From positions 124,001-188,000 of the forward strand of contig NZ_SLYD01000002.1 of assembly GCF_004340945.1 (NCBI RefSeq): DNA of 64,000 nucleotides, given 5' to 3'. Under the pieces are notes generated by a model that had not been told where the DNA came from, ran no database searches, and saw only the letters and a list, made by a program, of their open reading frames with translations. Origin of the DNA: Sphingomonas sp. PP-F2F-A104-K0414 (lineage in GTDB: Bacteria; Pseudomonadota; Alphaproteobacteria; Sphingomonadales; Sphingomonadaceae). Each line of letters starts with the position of its first letter. Position 1 is the stretch's first letter. This document shows, piece after piece, positions 1 through 11,059 of the stretch. The position numbers and the translations under genes were made by a program.

Positions 1-5
1 CTGCG

Positions 6-977
6 ATGGAGATGATGCCGCTCCTGTTGGTCATCCTCGGCGCAGCGATCGTGGTGGGGATGATCGCGTTCGCGTTTGCGGGACCGTCCGCCGGACGCGC
101 GCAGTCGCGCCGGATCGCCTCGCTGCGCGAACGTCACGGCGACGCGCTGGTGGTTGCCGAAGCGCAGCTGCGCCGAATCTCGATGAACCGCGATACCAAG
201 ATGGATCTCGCCTTCGGGCGCATCCTTCCCAATCCGGTCCAGCTCGCCAAGCGCCTCGCGATGACCGGCAAGACCTGGACGGTCGGCCAATATGGCATGG
301 CGACCGCGGGGATACTGGTGGTCGTCGCGGCACTGATGCTGCTCAAAGGGCTGCCGATCCTGCTCGCTTTGCTGTTCGGTGTGTTCGTCGGCGTCGGCCT
401 GCCGCATTTCATCGTCGGCAAGACGATCCAGCGGCGGATCGGCAAGTTCACCGCGAAGTTTCCCGACGCGATCGACCTGCTGGTCCGCGGCCTGCGCTCG
501 GGCCTGCCGATCAGCGAGACGATCGGCGTCGTCGGCCATGAGGTCGAGGGGCCGGTCGGAGAGGAATTCCGCGCGGTCAGCGACAAGATGAAGATCGGCC
601 GGACGATGGATGCGGCGCTGCAGGAGACTGCAGACCGGCTCGGCACGCCCGAATTCCAGTTCTTCGTGATCACGATCGCGATCCAGCGCGAGACCGGCGG
701 CAATCTGGCGGAGACGCTCGCCAACCTTTCGCACGTGCTGCGCATGCGCGGCCAGATGAAGCTCAAGATCAAGGCGATGTCGTCGGAATCCAAGGCATCG
801 GCGTATATCATCGGCGCCTTGCCGTTCATCGTCTTCGGGCTGATCTGGTTCATCAACGGGACCTACATGCAGAATTTCTTCATCGACGAGCGGCTGATGG
901 CGATCGGCATGGGCGGCATGGTGTGGATGGCGATCGGCGCCTTCATCATGTCCAAGATGATCAGCTTCGAGATTTAG
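6..977 (+). CDS. tadB: Type II secretion system F family protein, TadB
   Basis: This 323-residue inner-membrane protein is a T2SS-F family platform protein of the tad (Flp/type IVc pilus) system. It would form the membrane base that works with the CpaF/TadA ATPase. A hydrophobic N-terminal helix is followed by a central pair of helices, the cytoplasmic T2SSF domain (with the family-typical stretch RGLRSGLPISETI and RETGGNLAETL) and a C-terminal helix pair. tadC starts 7 bases after its stop, so the two are one operon. The true start could lie further left, since upstream sequence is not visible; a second ATG lies 6 bases on. The TadB rather than TadC assignment rests on gene order and the RETGGNLAE motif. 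Confidence 0.9.
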   Translation: MEMMPLLLVILGAAIVVGMIAFAFAGPSAGRAQSRRIASLRERHGDALVVAEAQLRRISMNRDTKMDLAFGRILPNPVQLAKRLAMTGKTWTVGQYGMATAGILVVVAALMLLKGLPILLALLFGVFVGVGLPHFIVGKTIQRRIGKFTAKFPDAIDLLVRGLRSGLPISETIGVVGHEVEGPVGEEFRAVSDKMKIGRTMDAALQETADRLGTPEFQFFVITIAIQRETGGNLAETLANLSHVLRMRGQMKLKIKAMSSESKASAYIIGALPFIVFGLIWFINGTYMQNFFIDERLMAIGMGGMVWMAIGAFIMSKMISFEI

Positions 978-984
978 GGGCGCA

Positions 985-1980
985 ATGATGGGCACGACGG
1001 CCGGACCAACCCTGCTCGGATTCGACGTATTATGGGTCGCGACGATCCTGTCGGGCGTTGCCGCGTTCGCGGTGATGGTCGCGATCTATGCCGCGACCAC
1101 GGTCAGCGATCCGATGACCAAGCGCGTAAAGGCGCTCAACGATCGCCGCGAACAGTTGAAGGCGGGTATCACCGCCTCGACCAAGCGGCGCGCTAAGCTC
1201 GTCCAGCGCAACGACACCGCCGACAAGATGCGCGGCATGCTGTCGTCGATGAAGATGTTGCAGGACAGCCAGGTCAAGGCGGTCCAGCTCAAGCTGATGC
1301 AGGCAGGGATCCGGTCGAAGGAATGGGCCCCGGCGGTGATCTTCGGCCGGCTCGTGCTGCCGATCGTGCTGGGCAGCGCCATGTTGTACTGGGTGTACGG
1401 CACCGATGGCTTCGCGACCTGGTCGCCGCTGAAGAAATACGGCCTCGTCGCGCTGACCTTTATCCTGAGCTACAAGGCGCCGGATCTGTATCTCGACAAC
1501 AAGATCAAGAAGCGCTCCGACGCGATCCGTAAGGGGCTTCCCGACGCGCTCGATCTGCTGGTGATCTGCGCGGAGGCCGGGTTGACTGTCGATGCGGCTT
1601 TCCACCGGGTCGCGCGCGAACTGGGGCGGGCCTATCCCGAGCTTGGCGAGGAATTTACGCTGACTGCGATCGAGCTCGGATTCCTGACAGATCGACGGTC
1701 GGCGTTCGAGAATCTGGCACAGCGGGTGAAGCTGGATGCGGTGAAGGGCGTGGTCACGACGATGATCCAGACCGAGAAATACGGTACGCCACTGGCGTCG
1801 GCGTTGCGCGTTCTGTCGGGCGAGTTCCGCAACGAGCGGATGATGCGGGCGGAGGAGAAGGCGGCGCGGTTGCCGGCGATCATGACGATCCCGCTGATCC
1901 TGTTCATCCTGCCGGTGCTGTTCGTCGTCATCCTCGGGCCGGCAGCATGTTCGATCTCCGACGCGCTCATCAAGACCTGA
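985..1980 (+). CDS. tadC: Type II secretion system F family protein, TadC
   Basis: The second platform protein of the Flp pilus machine, 331 residues. It has an N-terminal membrane helix, a charged cytoplasmic linker (about residues 45-95), a helix pair near 115-160, the T2SSF domain with ALDLLVICAEAGLTVDAAF, and a C-terminal hydrophobic helix with FILPVLFVVILGP. It follows tadB directly. TadB and TadC are paralogous and are thought to form a heteromeric inner-membrane platform; this is family knowledge. No pilin or ATPase gene is visible here, so the rest of the tad cluster presumably lies to the left of the window. Confidence 0.9.
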   Translation: MMGTTAGPTLLGFDVLWVATILSGVAAFAVMVAIYAATTVSDPMTKRVKALNDRREQLKAGITASTKRRAKLVQRNDTADKMRGMLSSMKMLQDSQVKAVQLKLMQAGIRSKEWAPAVIFGRLVLPIVLGSAMLYWVYGTDGFATWSPLKKYGLVALTFILSYKAPDLYLDNKIKKRSDAIRKGLPDALDLLVICAEAGLTVDAAFHRVARELGRAYPELGEEFTLTAIELGFLTDRRSAFENLAQRVKLDAVKGVVTTMIQTEKYGTPLASALRVLSGEFRNERMMRAEEKAARLPAIMTIPLILFILPVLFVVILGPAACSISDALIKT

Positions 1981-2034
1981 AGCAACCGGCGGCGCGGCCG
2001 ATCGTTGGGCTCCCGTAACAGGAGGGTTTTTACG

Positions 2035-2424
2035 ATGCCGTTGTTTTCCACACCTACGCAGTTCGCGGCGCTTGCGCTGGTCTTCGTTGCCGGCTGGCTG
2101 TTCGGATTGGCGAGCCACCCGGGCGGGAAGAAGTGGAAGGCGCGCTATCTGGCGGAGCGCGATGCTCATGCTTCGGTGAAGAAGGATGGCGATGTTCGGG
2201 CTGCGGCCGCGGAGAAGCGGGCGGTTGAGGCTGAGCGGGAGAATGCCCGGTTGGTGAAGGACGTCGAGGCGGCGCGGGTTGCGGCTCCGGTTGTCGAACG
2301 GGCGCCAGTGGTGGATACGTCGCGGTCTGGGGCGCTGTCTTCGGCGCGGCCGGCTTATGCTCGGCCGGCGTATAATGCCGATGGGACCAAGCGGGGCTGG
2401 TTTGATTTCGATCAGCGTCGGTGA
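2035..2424 (+). CDS. Small membrane-anchored protein with coiled coil, unknown function
   Basis: A 129-residue protein that I do not recognise. An N-terminal membrane helix (about residues 8-24, ALALVFVAGWLFGLAS) is followed by a highly charged Ala/Lys/Glu/Arg stretch (about 35-85) that should form a coiled coil, and then a low-complexity Ala/Pro/Ser/Tyr tail ending in GWFDFDQRR. The start is set by a strong AGGAGGG at 2020-2026, 8 bases ahead of the ATG; an upstream TTG in frame at 2005 has no such site. It lies 54 bases after tadC and could be co-transcribed with the pilus genes, but nothing in the sequence shows a pilus function. Confidence 0.65.
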   Translation: MPLFSTPTQFAALALVFVAGWLFGLASHPGGKKWKARYLAERDAHASVKKDGDVRAAAAEKRAVEAERENARLVKDVEAARVAAPVVERAPVVDTSRSGALSSARPAYARPAYNADGTKRGWFDFDQRR

Positions 2425-2490
2425 GGTTTCGGGGGTGGGTTAGCCCCTGCCCCCTTGTTCCTTTGGGGTTAGGGTACTCCTCCCCCATTT

Positions 2491-2598
2491 CACCACCCCG
2501 GCGGAGGCCGGGGCCCAGTTGGGAAGGCTGAGTAACGGGGGACGGTCCTTCGTTACTTTGGACGTTCCAATTGGGCCCCGGCCTTCGCCGGGGTGGTG
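2491..2598. repeat. Family A palindromic element, copy A1
   Basis: The left arm begins CCACCCCGGCGGAGGCCGG and continues with GGCCCAGTTGG. The right arm is its inverted match, CCAATTGGGCCCCGG then CCTTCGCCGGGGTGG. About 45 variable bases lie between the arms, including a GTTACT-type core. It fills the convergent junction between the 2035 gene and ppdK. An RNA copy of either strand would fold into a long GC-rich stem, so it could stop transcription from both sides; that role is inferred. Confidence 0.85.
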
Positions 2599-2616
2599 CT
2601 GTTTCTGAGCGAGCGC

Positions 2617-5280
<2,664 letters not shown>

Positions 5281-5373
5281 GGTCGGTCCTCTAAGTGCCT
5301 GTTTTTATGGGTGGGGCAAAAGTGAAGTATAGGAAGTACAGACGCTGGGAGCCGTCTGCACTTCCGGTTTCAA

Positions 5374-7812
5374 TCAGCCCTCGATCTTCGAAAAATCTGC
5401 GACATTGTGCACTGCGGCGCGGACTCGCTCAAGTAGCGCGAGACGGGCGGAGCGCTTGGCGGGGTCGGAATCGTTGACGATAACGCTATCAAAGAATGCG
5501 TCGATCGGCGCACGCAGCGACGCGAGCGCGGCCATCGCGGCGGCGAAATCCTCGCGTTCGATCGCGGCGGTGGCGCGGGGTTCGGCGGAGTCGAGCGCGG
5601 TCATCAACGCGGTCTCTGCCGGTTCGGGGGTGTAGGACAGCGTTTGTTGCGCGGGCCCTCCGACCACAACGTCATCCCCCGCCCCATCCGTCACCCCAGC
5701 GAAAGCTGGGGTTTCCTGCGGCTCCTGTCCCTCGCTCCCCGCGGATACCCCAGCGTTCGCTGGGGTGACGGGCTTTGGTTGAGCGCCGCCTTCCTTCTTC
5801 AGGATATTGGCGGCGCGCTTGTAGCCGGCGAGCAGGTTCGCACCGTCCTCGGTGGTGACGAACGCCTGGAGCGCGTGGACGCGCGCGAGCAGCCGGACGA
5901 GATCGTCCTCGCCACCGAGCGCGAACACCGCGTCGATCAGGTCGTGCCGGACGCCGGCTTCGCGTTGCTGAACTTTGAGGCGGTCGGCGAAGAAGTGGAG
6001 AAGACGTGGAAGACCACCGAAGAACCGCTCGGTTGCTTCATCTACTGGGGCCTGTGTAAATTGCGCAACATAAGCATCGATATCAAAATCTCGTGGCGAA
6101 AGGTTCGTACGCTTCAAACCTTCGAAATCTCGCTTAATTACTATATCCGCATTTTCTACCATCGACTTATATAAAAAGCCGCCAGCTTGCTGCGCATAGG
6201 TTTTTATGATCGGCAACCTTATCGAGTTTTTCTCGAGTAAAGTGATGCATCCCAACGCCGCTCTTCGGAGAGCAAATGGATCTTTTGATCCTGTTGGGAT
6301 CATATCCTGCGAAAAGAATCCGACAAGCGTATCTAGCTTGTCCGCCAAGCTTACAGCAACCGTTACCGGGTCGGTGGGGACGTCGTCGCCTTGGCCGACC
6401 GGCTTGTAGTGGTCTCGGATGGCGGTGGCGACGGACGGGTGCTCGCCCTGCGCGGCGGCGTAGTAGCCGCCCATCAGGCCTTGTAGCTCGGGGAACTCGC
6501 CGACCATGCCGGTGACGAGGTCTGCCTTTGCGAGGCGGGCTGCGCGTTCTGCGAGTTCTGCCAATTCCTCCCCTGCAAGGGGAGGGGGACCGTCAGCCGC
6601 AGGCTGAGGGTGGAGGGGGTTCTCCGCGGACGTGGCGCTTCGTGGCGAGCCCCCTCCACCAGCTTCGCTGGTCCCCCTCCCCGTTCCGGGGAGGATTATG
6701 CCCTCTTCTACCAGCCAGCGGGCGAGCTTCGCGACGCGGTCGACCTTGTCGGCTACCGTGCCGAGCTTTTCGTGGAAGACGATCTTCGACAGCTTGGCCG
6801 CCTGCTCTGCGAGCGGGACCTTCAGGTCGGTGTCGTAGAAGAACTTTGCGTCCGACAGCCGTGCCGCCAACACCTTGCGATTGCCCTCGACGATCTTCGC
6901 GCCGCCGTCGTGCGCCGCGATGTTAGCGGTACAGACGAACGCGTTCGCCAGTTTTCCATCGGCCCCGCGGCAGACGAAATATTTCTGGTTCACGCGCGCC
7001 GTGAGCTGGATCACCTCGGGCGGGACGTCGAGAAACGCGGGATCGAACTGGCCGAGCAGGGGAATCGGCCATTCGGTGAGGCCGGCATTCTCCGCGACGA
7101 GGCCTTCGTCTTCGATCAGTTCGAGCCCGGCCTGCGCGGCGGCTTCGCGGGCGTGGTCGCGGATCAGCGTGGCGCGTTCGTCGTGATCGACGATGACGTG
7201 GCAGGCACGCAGCTTCTCGACATAGTCGTGCGCGCCGCCAATCGTGATCTGGTACGGGTGGTGGAAACGGTGGCCGAGCGTGGCGGCGCCGCTGGCAATG
7301 CCGGCGATCTCGAACGGCACGATCTCTTCGCCGAGCAATGCGACGATGCCTTGCAGCGGGCGGACCCAACGGAGCGATTCGGTGCTGGCCGACGCATCCC
7401 CCCAGCGCATCGACTTCGGCCACGGGAATGCGCGGACGATCGCGGGGATCGCTTCGGCGAGCACTGCGGCGGAGGCGCGGCCGGGCTTCTCGGTGACTGC
7501 GAACAGCGTACCGTTGCGGTCTACGAGTTGCTCGCGGGTGAGGCCGGTTTTGCGGAGGAAGCCTTCGAGCGCCTGCGGGGGTGCGGAGGTCTTGGGGCCT
7601 TTCGTCTCCTCGGAGACGGCGGCGGTCTCCAGCGGCAGGTCGCGCGCGATCAGCGTCAGGCGGCGCGGGGTCGCGTAGGTGACGATGGCACTGGTGGCGA
7701 TGCCGGCCTTGGCGAGCTCGGCGGTAAACAGCCTGGCGAGGTCTTCACGCGCTTTCGCCTGCATCCGGGCGGGAATTTCTTCGGAGCGGAGTTCTAGGAG
7801 GAAGTCGGTCAT
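5374..7812 (-). CDS. glyS: Glycyl-tRNA synthetase beta subunit, lengthened by repeat-derived insertions
   Basis: Beta subunit of the alpha2-beta2 bacterial glycyl-tRNA synthetase. The ATG at 7812 gives MTDFLLELRSEEIPARMQ, the usual N-terminus; an open frame extends further upstream through a repeat and is not used. The core stretch TDPVTVAVSLADKLDTLVGFF and SKDPFALRRAALG are intact. At 812 residues it is well over the roughly 690 usual for GlyS. The excess comes from two in-frame insertions encoded by palindromic repeats: a family C copy (6562-6697) just before AERAARLAKADLVTGMVGEF, and a family B copy (5690-5770) in the C-terminal domain. Bases 6061-6360 are only 44% G+C (133 of 300 by hand count). 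The frame stays open throughout, so the gene is probably functional. Confidence 0.96.
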   Translation of the reverse strand: MTDFLLELRSEEIPARMQAKAREDLARLFTAELAKAGIATSAIVTYATPRRLTLIARDLPLETAAVSEETKGPKTSAPPQALEGFLRKTGLTREQLVDRNGTLFAVTEKPGRASAAVLAEAIPAIVRAFPWPKSMRWGDASASTESLRWVRPLQGIVALLGEEIVPFEIAGIASGAATLGHRFHHPYQITIGGAHDYVEKLRACHVIVDHDERATLIRDHAREAAAQAGLELIEDEGLVAENAGLTEWPIPLLGQFDPAFLDVPPEVIQLTARVNQKYFVCRGADGKLANAFVCTANIAAHDGGAKIVEGNRKVLAARLSDAKFFYDTDLKVPLAEQAAKLSKIVFHEKLGTVADKVDRVAKLARWLVEEGIILPGTGRGTSEAGGGGSPRSATSAENPLHPQPAADGPPPLAGEELAELAERAARLAKADLVTGMVGEFPELQGLMGGYYAAAQGEHPSVATAIRDHYKPVGQGDDVPTDPVTVAVSLADKLDTLVGFFSQDMIPTGSKDPFALRRAALGCITLLEKNSIRLPIIKTYAQQAGGFLYKSMVENADIVIKRDFEGLKRTNLSPRDFDIDAYVAQFTQAPVDEATERFFGGLPRLLHFFADRLKVQQREAGVRHDLIDAVFALGGEDDLVRLLARVHALQAFVTTEDGANLLAGYKRAANILKKEGGAQPKPVTPANAGVSAGSEGQEPQETPAFAGVTDGAGDDVVVGGPAQQTLSYTPEPAETALMTALDSAEPRATAAIEREDFAAAMAALASLRAPIDAFFDSVIVNDSDPAKRSARLALLERVRAAVHNVADFSKIEG
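5690..5770. repeat. Family B palindromic element inside glyS, copy B1
   Basis: The left arm TCACCCCAGCGAAAGCTGGG is matched by an inverted right arm CCCCAGCGTTCGCTGGGGTG with about 40 bases between. The copy is translated in the glyS frame, giving peptides such as TPANAGVSAG and [12 protein letters not shown]. Identical arms occur between genes elsewhere in the window, so this copy looks like an insertion into the coding sequence. Confidence 0.85.
6562..6697. repeat. Family C palindromic element inside glyS, copy C1
   Basis: It begins ATTCCTCCCCTGCAAGGGG with GGTGGAGGGGG further in, and ends with CCCCCTCCACC and CCCCGTTCCGGGGAGGAT, so the arms are inverted matches. In the glyS frame it encodes a Gly/Pro/Ser-rich loop that includes GTGRGTSEAGGGGSP and QPAADGPPPLAGEE. 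Closely similar copies sit between genes at 7823, 22945 and 32303. Confidence 0.85.
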
Positions 7813-7822
7813 GGGACTCTCA

Positions 7823-7949
7823 AATCCTCCCCGGCACGGGGAGGGGGACCGTCCAAAGGACGGTGGAGGGGGCGGGCCGCGAACGGAGCGTGTGTGGCAC
7901 GCCCCCTCCACCATGCTGCGCATGGTCCCCCTCCCCGTTCCGGGGAGGA
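7823..7949. repeat. Family C palindromic element, copy C2
   Basis: It lies between glyQ and glyS, which are transcribed in the same direction. The left arm is CCTCCCCGGCACGGGGAGGG with GGTGGAGGGGG inside it. The right arm is CCCCCTCCACC followed by CCCCGTTCCGGGGAGG. The centre differs from the other copies. It ends 11 bases ahead of the glyS start, so it may influence the balance of the two subunits. Confidence 0.85.
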
Positions 7950-7965
7950 ATGGCGCTGGCGGGCA

Positions 7966-8844
7966 TCATGCTGCCCATCCGTGCTTGTCCATCCAGGCTG
8001 CGCAGGCGCCCTTCGCGAGGTCTCGGACGCGGCCCATATAGGCTTGGCGTTCGGCTACGGAGATTACGCCGCGGGCTTGGAGCAGATTGAAGATGTGGCT
8101 GGCTTTGATCGCCTGCTCGTAGGCTGGGATCGGGAGCTTGGCGGAGAGGCTGTTCTCGCATTCGGCGACGTGCTTGCGGAACTGGTCGAACAATGAATCC
8201 GTGTCGGCGATCTCGAAGTTCCACTTCGACATCTCCTGTTCGTTCTCCAGGAACACGTCGCCGTAGGTCACGCCGGCGTCGTTGAACGCCAGGTCGTAGA
8301 CCGAGTCCTTGTCCTGGATGTACATCGCGAGGCGCTCGAGCCCGTAGGTGAGTTCGCCGGCGACGGGCTTCATGTCGAAGCCGCCCATCTGCTGGAAATA
8401 GGTGAACTGCGTCACCTCCATGCCGTCGCACCAGACTTCCCAGCCGAGACCCCAGGCGCCGAGCGTCGGGCTTTCCCAATCGTCCTCGACGAAGCGGATG
8501 TCGTGCTTCAGCATGTCGATGCCGATCGCCGCGAGGCTGCCGAGGTAGAGTTCCTGGAGGTTGGCGGGGCTCGGTTTCAGGATGACCTGGTACTGGTAGT
8601 AATGCTGGAGCCGGTTGGGGTTCTCGCCGTAGCGGCCGTCGGTCGGGCGGCGGCAGGGCTGCACGAACGCGGCGTTCCACGGTTTCGGGCCGAGCGCGCG
8701 GAGCGTCGTGGCGGTGTGGAAGGTGCCGGCGCCCATTTCCATGTCGTAGGGCTGCAGGATCAGGCACCCGTGTTCGCTCCAGTAATCGTGGAGCGTGAGG
8801 AGCATGCGCTGGAAGCTAAGAGGCTTTATCACGGGCTGGGTCAC
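7966..8844 (-). CDS. glyQ: Glycyl-tRNA synthetase alpha subunit
   Basis: Alpha (catalytic) subunit of the tetrameric glycyl-tRNA synthetase, 292 residues as usual for the family. Family-typical stretches are visible from the N-terminus: [54 protein letters not shown] and [20 protein letters not shown]. It makes glycyl adenylate and charges tRNA-Gly together with GlyS. glyS follows on the same strand, 153 bases downstream, with one repeat (C2) between them. Co-transcription is expected, since the subunits act in a fixed ratio. Confidence 0.98.
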   Translation of the reverse strand: MTQPVIKPLSFQRMLLTLHDYWSEHGCLILQPYDMEMGAGTFHTATTLRALGPKPWNAAFVQPCRRPTDGRYGENPNRLQHYYQYQVILKPSPANLQELYLGSLAAIGIDMLKHDIRFVEDDWESPTLGAWGLGWEVWCDGMEVTQFTYFQQMGGFDMKPVAGELTYGLERLAMYIQDKDSVYDLAFNDAGVTYGDVFLENEQEMSKWNFEIADTDSLFDQFRKHVAECENSLSAKLPIPAYEQAIKASHIFNLLQARGVISVAERQAYMGRVRDLAKGACAAWMDKHGWAA

Positions 8845-8939
8845 GCGCGGGCTTTGGCGGATGGGGGTGCGGGAGGCAAGTGGTGCGTTGCGGCCGGGCG
8901 TCCTACATGGGCTGCATCAACGATAAGGATTCCCTCCCC

Positions 8940-9860
8940 TTGAAGCTGTTTTCGAAGATCGTTTCGTTCCGATCCGCGCTGTCCGCCATCGCGATGGCGT
9001 TCGCCCTGCCCGCCTGTGCGCAGGTCGCGCCGAAGCCTGTGCAAGCCGCGAACGATGCCGATCCGGCGCTTTGGGTGGTGAAGGACAAGGACACGACGAT
9101 CTACCTGTTCGGGACGATCCACGTGTTGAAGCCCGGCATGACGTGGTTCGACGAGGCGGTGAAGACCGCGTTCGATCGCTCGAACCAGGTGGTGCTGGAG
9201 CTGGTGATGCCCGATCCGGCGAAGATGCAGTCGCTGGTGATGGCGACCGGCGTGTCGAAGGATGGCCCGACGCTGACCGAGCAGCTGCCGGCGGACAAGC
9301 GTGCGGCGTATGCGAAGGCAGTGACCGACCTGGGCTTGCCGGCGAATGCGTTCGATCGGTTCAAGCCGTGGCTGGCGGCGACCAACCTGTCGATCGCGCC
9401 GCTGTCGAAGCTTGGCTATGATGCGGCGAACGGGCCTGAGCAGGTGATTACCGCGGCGGCGAAGGCTGCGGGGAAGCCGGTTATCGGGCTGGAGACGGCG
9501 GAGCAGCAGCTCGGGTATTTCGGCGGATTGTCGCAGACCGCGCAGTTGCAGTTCCTCGGCAGCACGATCGACGAGTTGCCGAAGCTGGAGACCACGATGG
9601 CGACGATGGTCGACGAATGGGCGAAGGGGGATCCCGAGGCGCTTGCCAAGGAGATGAACGATAGTTTGAAGGACTCGCCAGAGGTGGCGAAGGTGTTGCT
9701 GGTGGATCGTAACGCGCGTTGGGCGGAGTGGGTGAAGACTCGGCTCGGGACGCCGGGGACTGTGTTTGTCGCGGTCGGTGCTGGGCACCTCGCGGGCAAG
9801 GATAGCGTTCAGGCGCAGTTGGCTAAGCTTGGCGTGAAGGCCGAGCGGGTGAAGTATTAA
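8940..9860 (+). CDS. TraB/GumN family protein, exported
   Basis: A TraB/GumN family protein with a Tiki-like fold. The diagnostic stretches are present: IYLFGTIHVL with the GxxH motif, and VFVAVGAGHLAGKD near the C-terminus. Members are predicted metalloproteases; the biological role is unknown. I place the start at the TTG at 8940, preceded by AAGGA at 8925-8929. This gives a normal signal peptide beginning MKLFSKIVSF and ending ALPACAQ. An in-frame ATG at 8907 would add 11 residues ahead of it and has no visible ribosome site. The protein is probably periplasmic. It is divergent from glyQ. Confidence 0.8.
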   Translation: MKLFSKIVSFRSALSAIAMAFALPACAQVAPKPVQAANDADPALWVVKDKDTTIYLFGTIHVLKPGMTWFDEAVKTAFDRSNQVVLELVMPDPAKMQSLVMATGVSKDGPTLTEQLPADKRAAYAKAVTDLGLPANAFDRFKPWLAATNLSIAPLSKLGYDAANGPEQVITAAAKAAGKPVIGLETAEQQLGYFGGLSQTAQLQFLGSTIDELPKLETTMATMVDEWAKGDPEALAKEMNDSLKDSPEVAKVLLVDRNARWAEWVKTRLGTPGTVFVAVGAGHLAGKDSVQAQLAKLGVKAERVKY

Positions 9861-9915
9861 GCCACTACCGGGTTTAATCTGCCGGGTTTAATCGCGACGC
9901 CCCGCCCACCCATTG

Positions 9916-9995
9916 CGTCACCCCAGCGAAAGCTGGGGTCTCGTGCGGCTGGAGCGCTTCGTTACGGGGACACCCCAGCTTTCGCTGGGGTGACG
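9916..9995. repeat. Family B palindromic element, copy B2
   Basis: Arms GTCACCCCAGCGAAAGCTGG and CCCCAGCTTTCGCTGGGGTG are inverted matches around a variable centre. It lies in the 272-base gap between the TraB/GumN gene and rplY, which otherwise holds only a short direct repeat of CCGGGTTTAAT near 9870-9890 and, presumably, the rplY promoter. Confidence 0.85.
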
Positions 9996-10132
9996 GCATT
10001 TGGCGGGGACGCACTCCCAAGGCGCAGAATTGCTTTTGCCCCCCACTTCCGCTATGCGCCCGCGCTTCCGGTCCATGGTCATCCCTGGAGGCGTGGGCGG
10101 GAAGGACAACAAACGAGTTTCGGAGAATACAG

Positions 10133-10831
10133 ATGAGCGACCAGTTGACGCTCGCAGCCGAGACGCGTGACCGGGTTGGCAAGGGAGCCTCCCGGGCGCT
10201 GCGTCGTGATGGCCGCGTGCCTGCCGTGATCTACGGCCTGAACCAGGAACCAACCTCGGTTCACCTCGAGGAAAAGGCGCTGATGAAGGCGCTGATGACC
10301 GGCCACTTCATGAATTCCGTCGTGATGGTCAATGGCGTGCGCACGCTGCCGAAGGACGTCTCGTTCCACCCGGTTTCGGATCGCCCGATCCACGTCGATT
10401 TCCTGCGCATCGGCGAGCATTCGACCGTCACCGTCGCGGTGCCGATCGCGTTCACCGACGAGGACGACGCTCCGGGCATCAAGAAGGGCAAGGGCGTCCT
10501 CAACATCACGCGCCACGAGATCGAGCTGGTCGTCGACGCTTCGGACATCCCGAGCGAGATCACAATTTCGCTCGCCGGTCTGGAGATCGGTGATTCGATC
10601 CACATCAGCGACGTGAAGCTGCCCAAGGGCGCGACGCCCGCGATCGACGACCGCGACTTCGCGATCGCCACGATCGTGCCGCCGACCGTGCCGACCGTCG
10701 AGGACGAAGAGCTCGAGGCTGAAGTCGCCGAAGCTCAGGCTGCCGAGGCTGCTGCCGAGGAAGAGACCCCGGTCGAGCCTAACGACGATAACAACGACGA
10801 CGACAAGATCACGCCGCAGAAGAAGGACTGA
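10133..10831 (+). CDS. rplY: 50S ribosomal protein L25/general stress protein Ctc
   Basis: Ribosomal protein of the L25/Ctc type, which binds 5S rRNA in the large subunit. The N-terminal L25 domain opens with [21 protein letters not shown] and contains GRVPAVIYG. It is followed by the TL5/CTC beta domain and an acidic, low-complexity tail rich in Glu, Ala and Asp (about residues 185-232). The long two-domain form is usual in alphaproteobacteria. GGAG sits about 10 bases before the ATG. A strong rho-independent terminator follows at 10864-10901. pth comes next on the same strand, a common pairing. Confidence 0.96.
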   Translation: MSDQLTLAAETRDRVGKGASRALRRDGRVPAVIYGLNQEPTSVHLEEKALMKALMTGHFMNSVVMVNGVRTLPKDVSFHPVSDRPIHVDFLRIGEHSTVTVAVPIAFTDEDDAPGIKKGKGVLNITRHEIELVVDASDIPSEITISLAGLEIGDSIHISDVKLPKGATPAIDDRDFAIATIVPPTVPTVEDEELEAEVAEAQAAEAAAEEETPVEPNDDNNDDDKITPQKKD

Positions 10832-10863
10832 GGGCTCAGCCCTTCGTCTTAGGATGATCTGGC

Positions 10864-10901
10864 GGGCGGGAAAGCTAGGGCTTTCCCGCCCGTTTCGTTT
10901 T
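10864..10901 (+). terminator. Rho-independent terminator of rplY
   Basis: A perfect 12-bp stem, GGGCGGGAAAGC with GCTTTCCCGCCC, has a 4-base loop and is followed by GTTTCGTTTT. It lies 33 bases after the rplY stop and should separate rplY from pth transcription. Confidence 0.9.
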
Positions 10902-10932
10902 ATGGGGCTGCTGGCTCGGAACGCACCTCACC

Positions 10933-11011
10933 GTTCCCCCGCGAACGCGGGGGTCCAGGATCAAGCAGCGGTATCGCCTGTAATCCTGGGCCCCTGCTTT
11001 CGCAGGGGAAC
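10933..11011. repeat. Family D palindromic element, copy D1
   Basis: It begins GTTCCCCCGCGAACGCGGGG and ends CCCCTGCTTTCGCAGGGGAA, with GTCCAGGAT and its inverted partner ATCCTGGGC just inside. It lies between the rplY terminator and pth. A shorter relative occurs at 37941-37994. Confidence 0.75.
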
Positions 11012-11059
11012 AACAATGGTTAACGGGCCGGCGAGCCGTTTCGTTTTGGAGAATCACAC

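Noticed and set aside
5374-7812. glyS as a pseudogene or fusion
   Set aside because: The odd segments all keep the reading frame, conserved GlyS blocks flank each of them, and the stop is in the usual place. An intact gene with insertions is the simpler reading.
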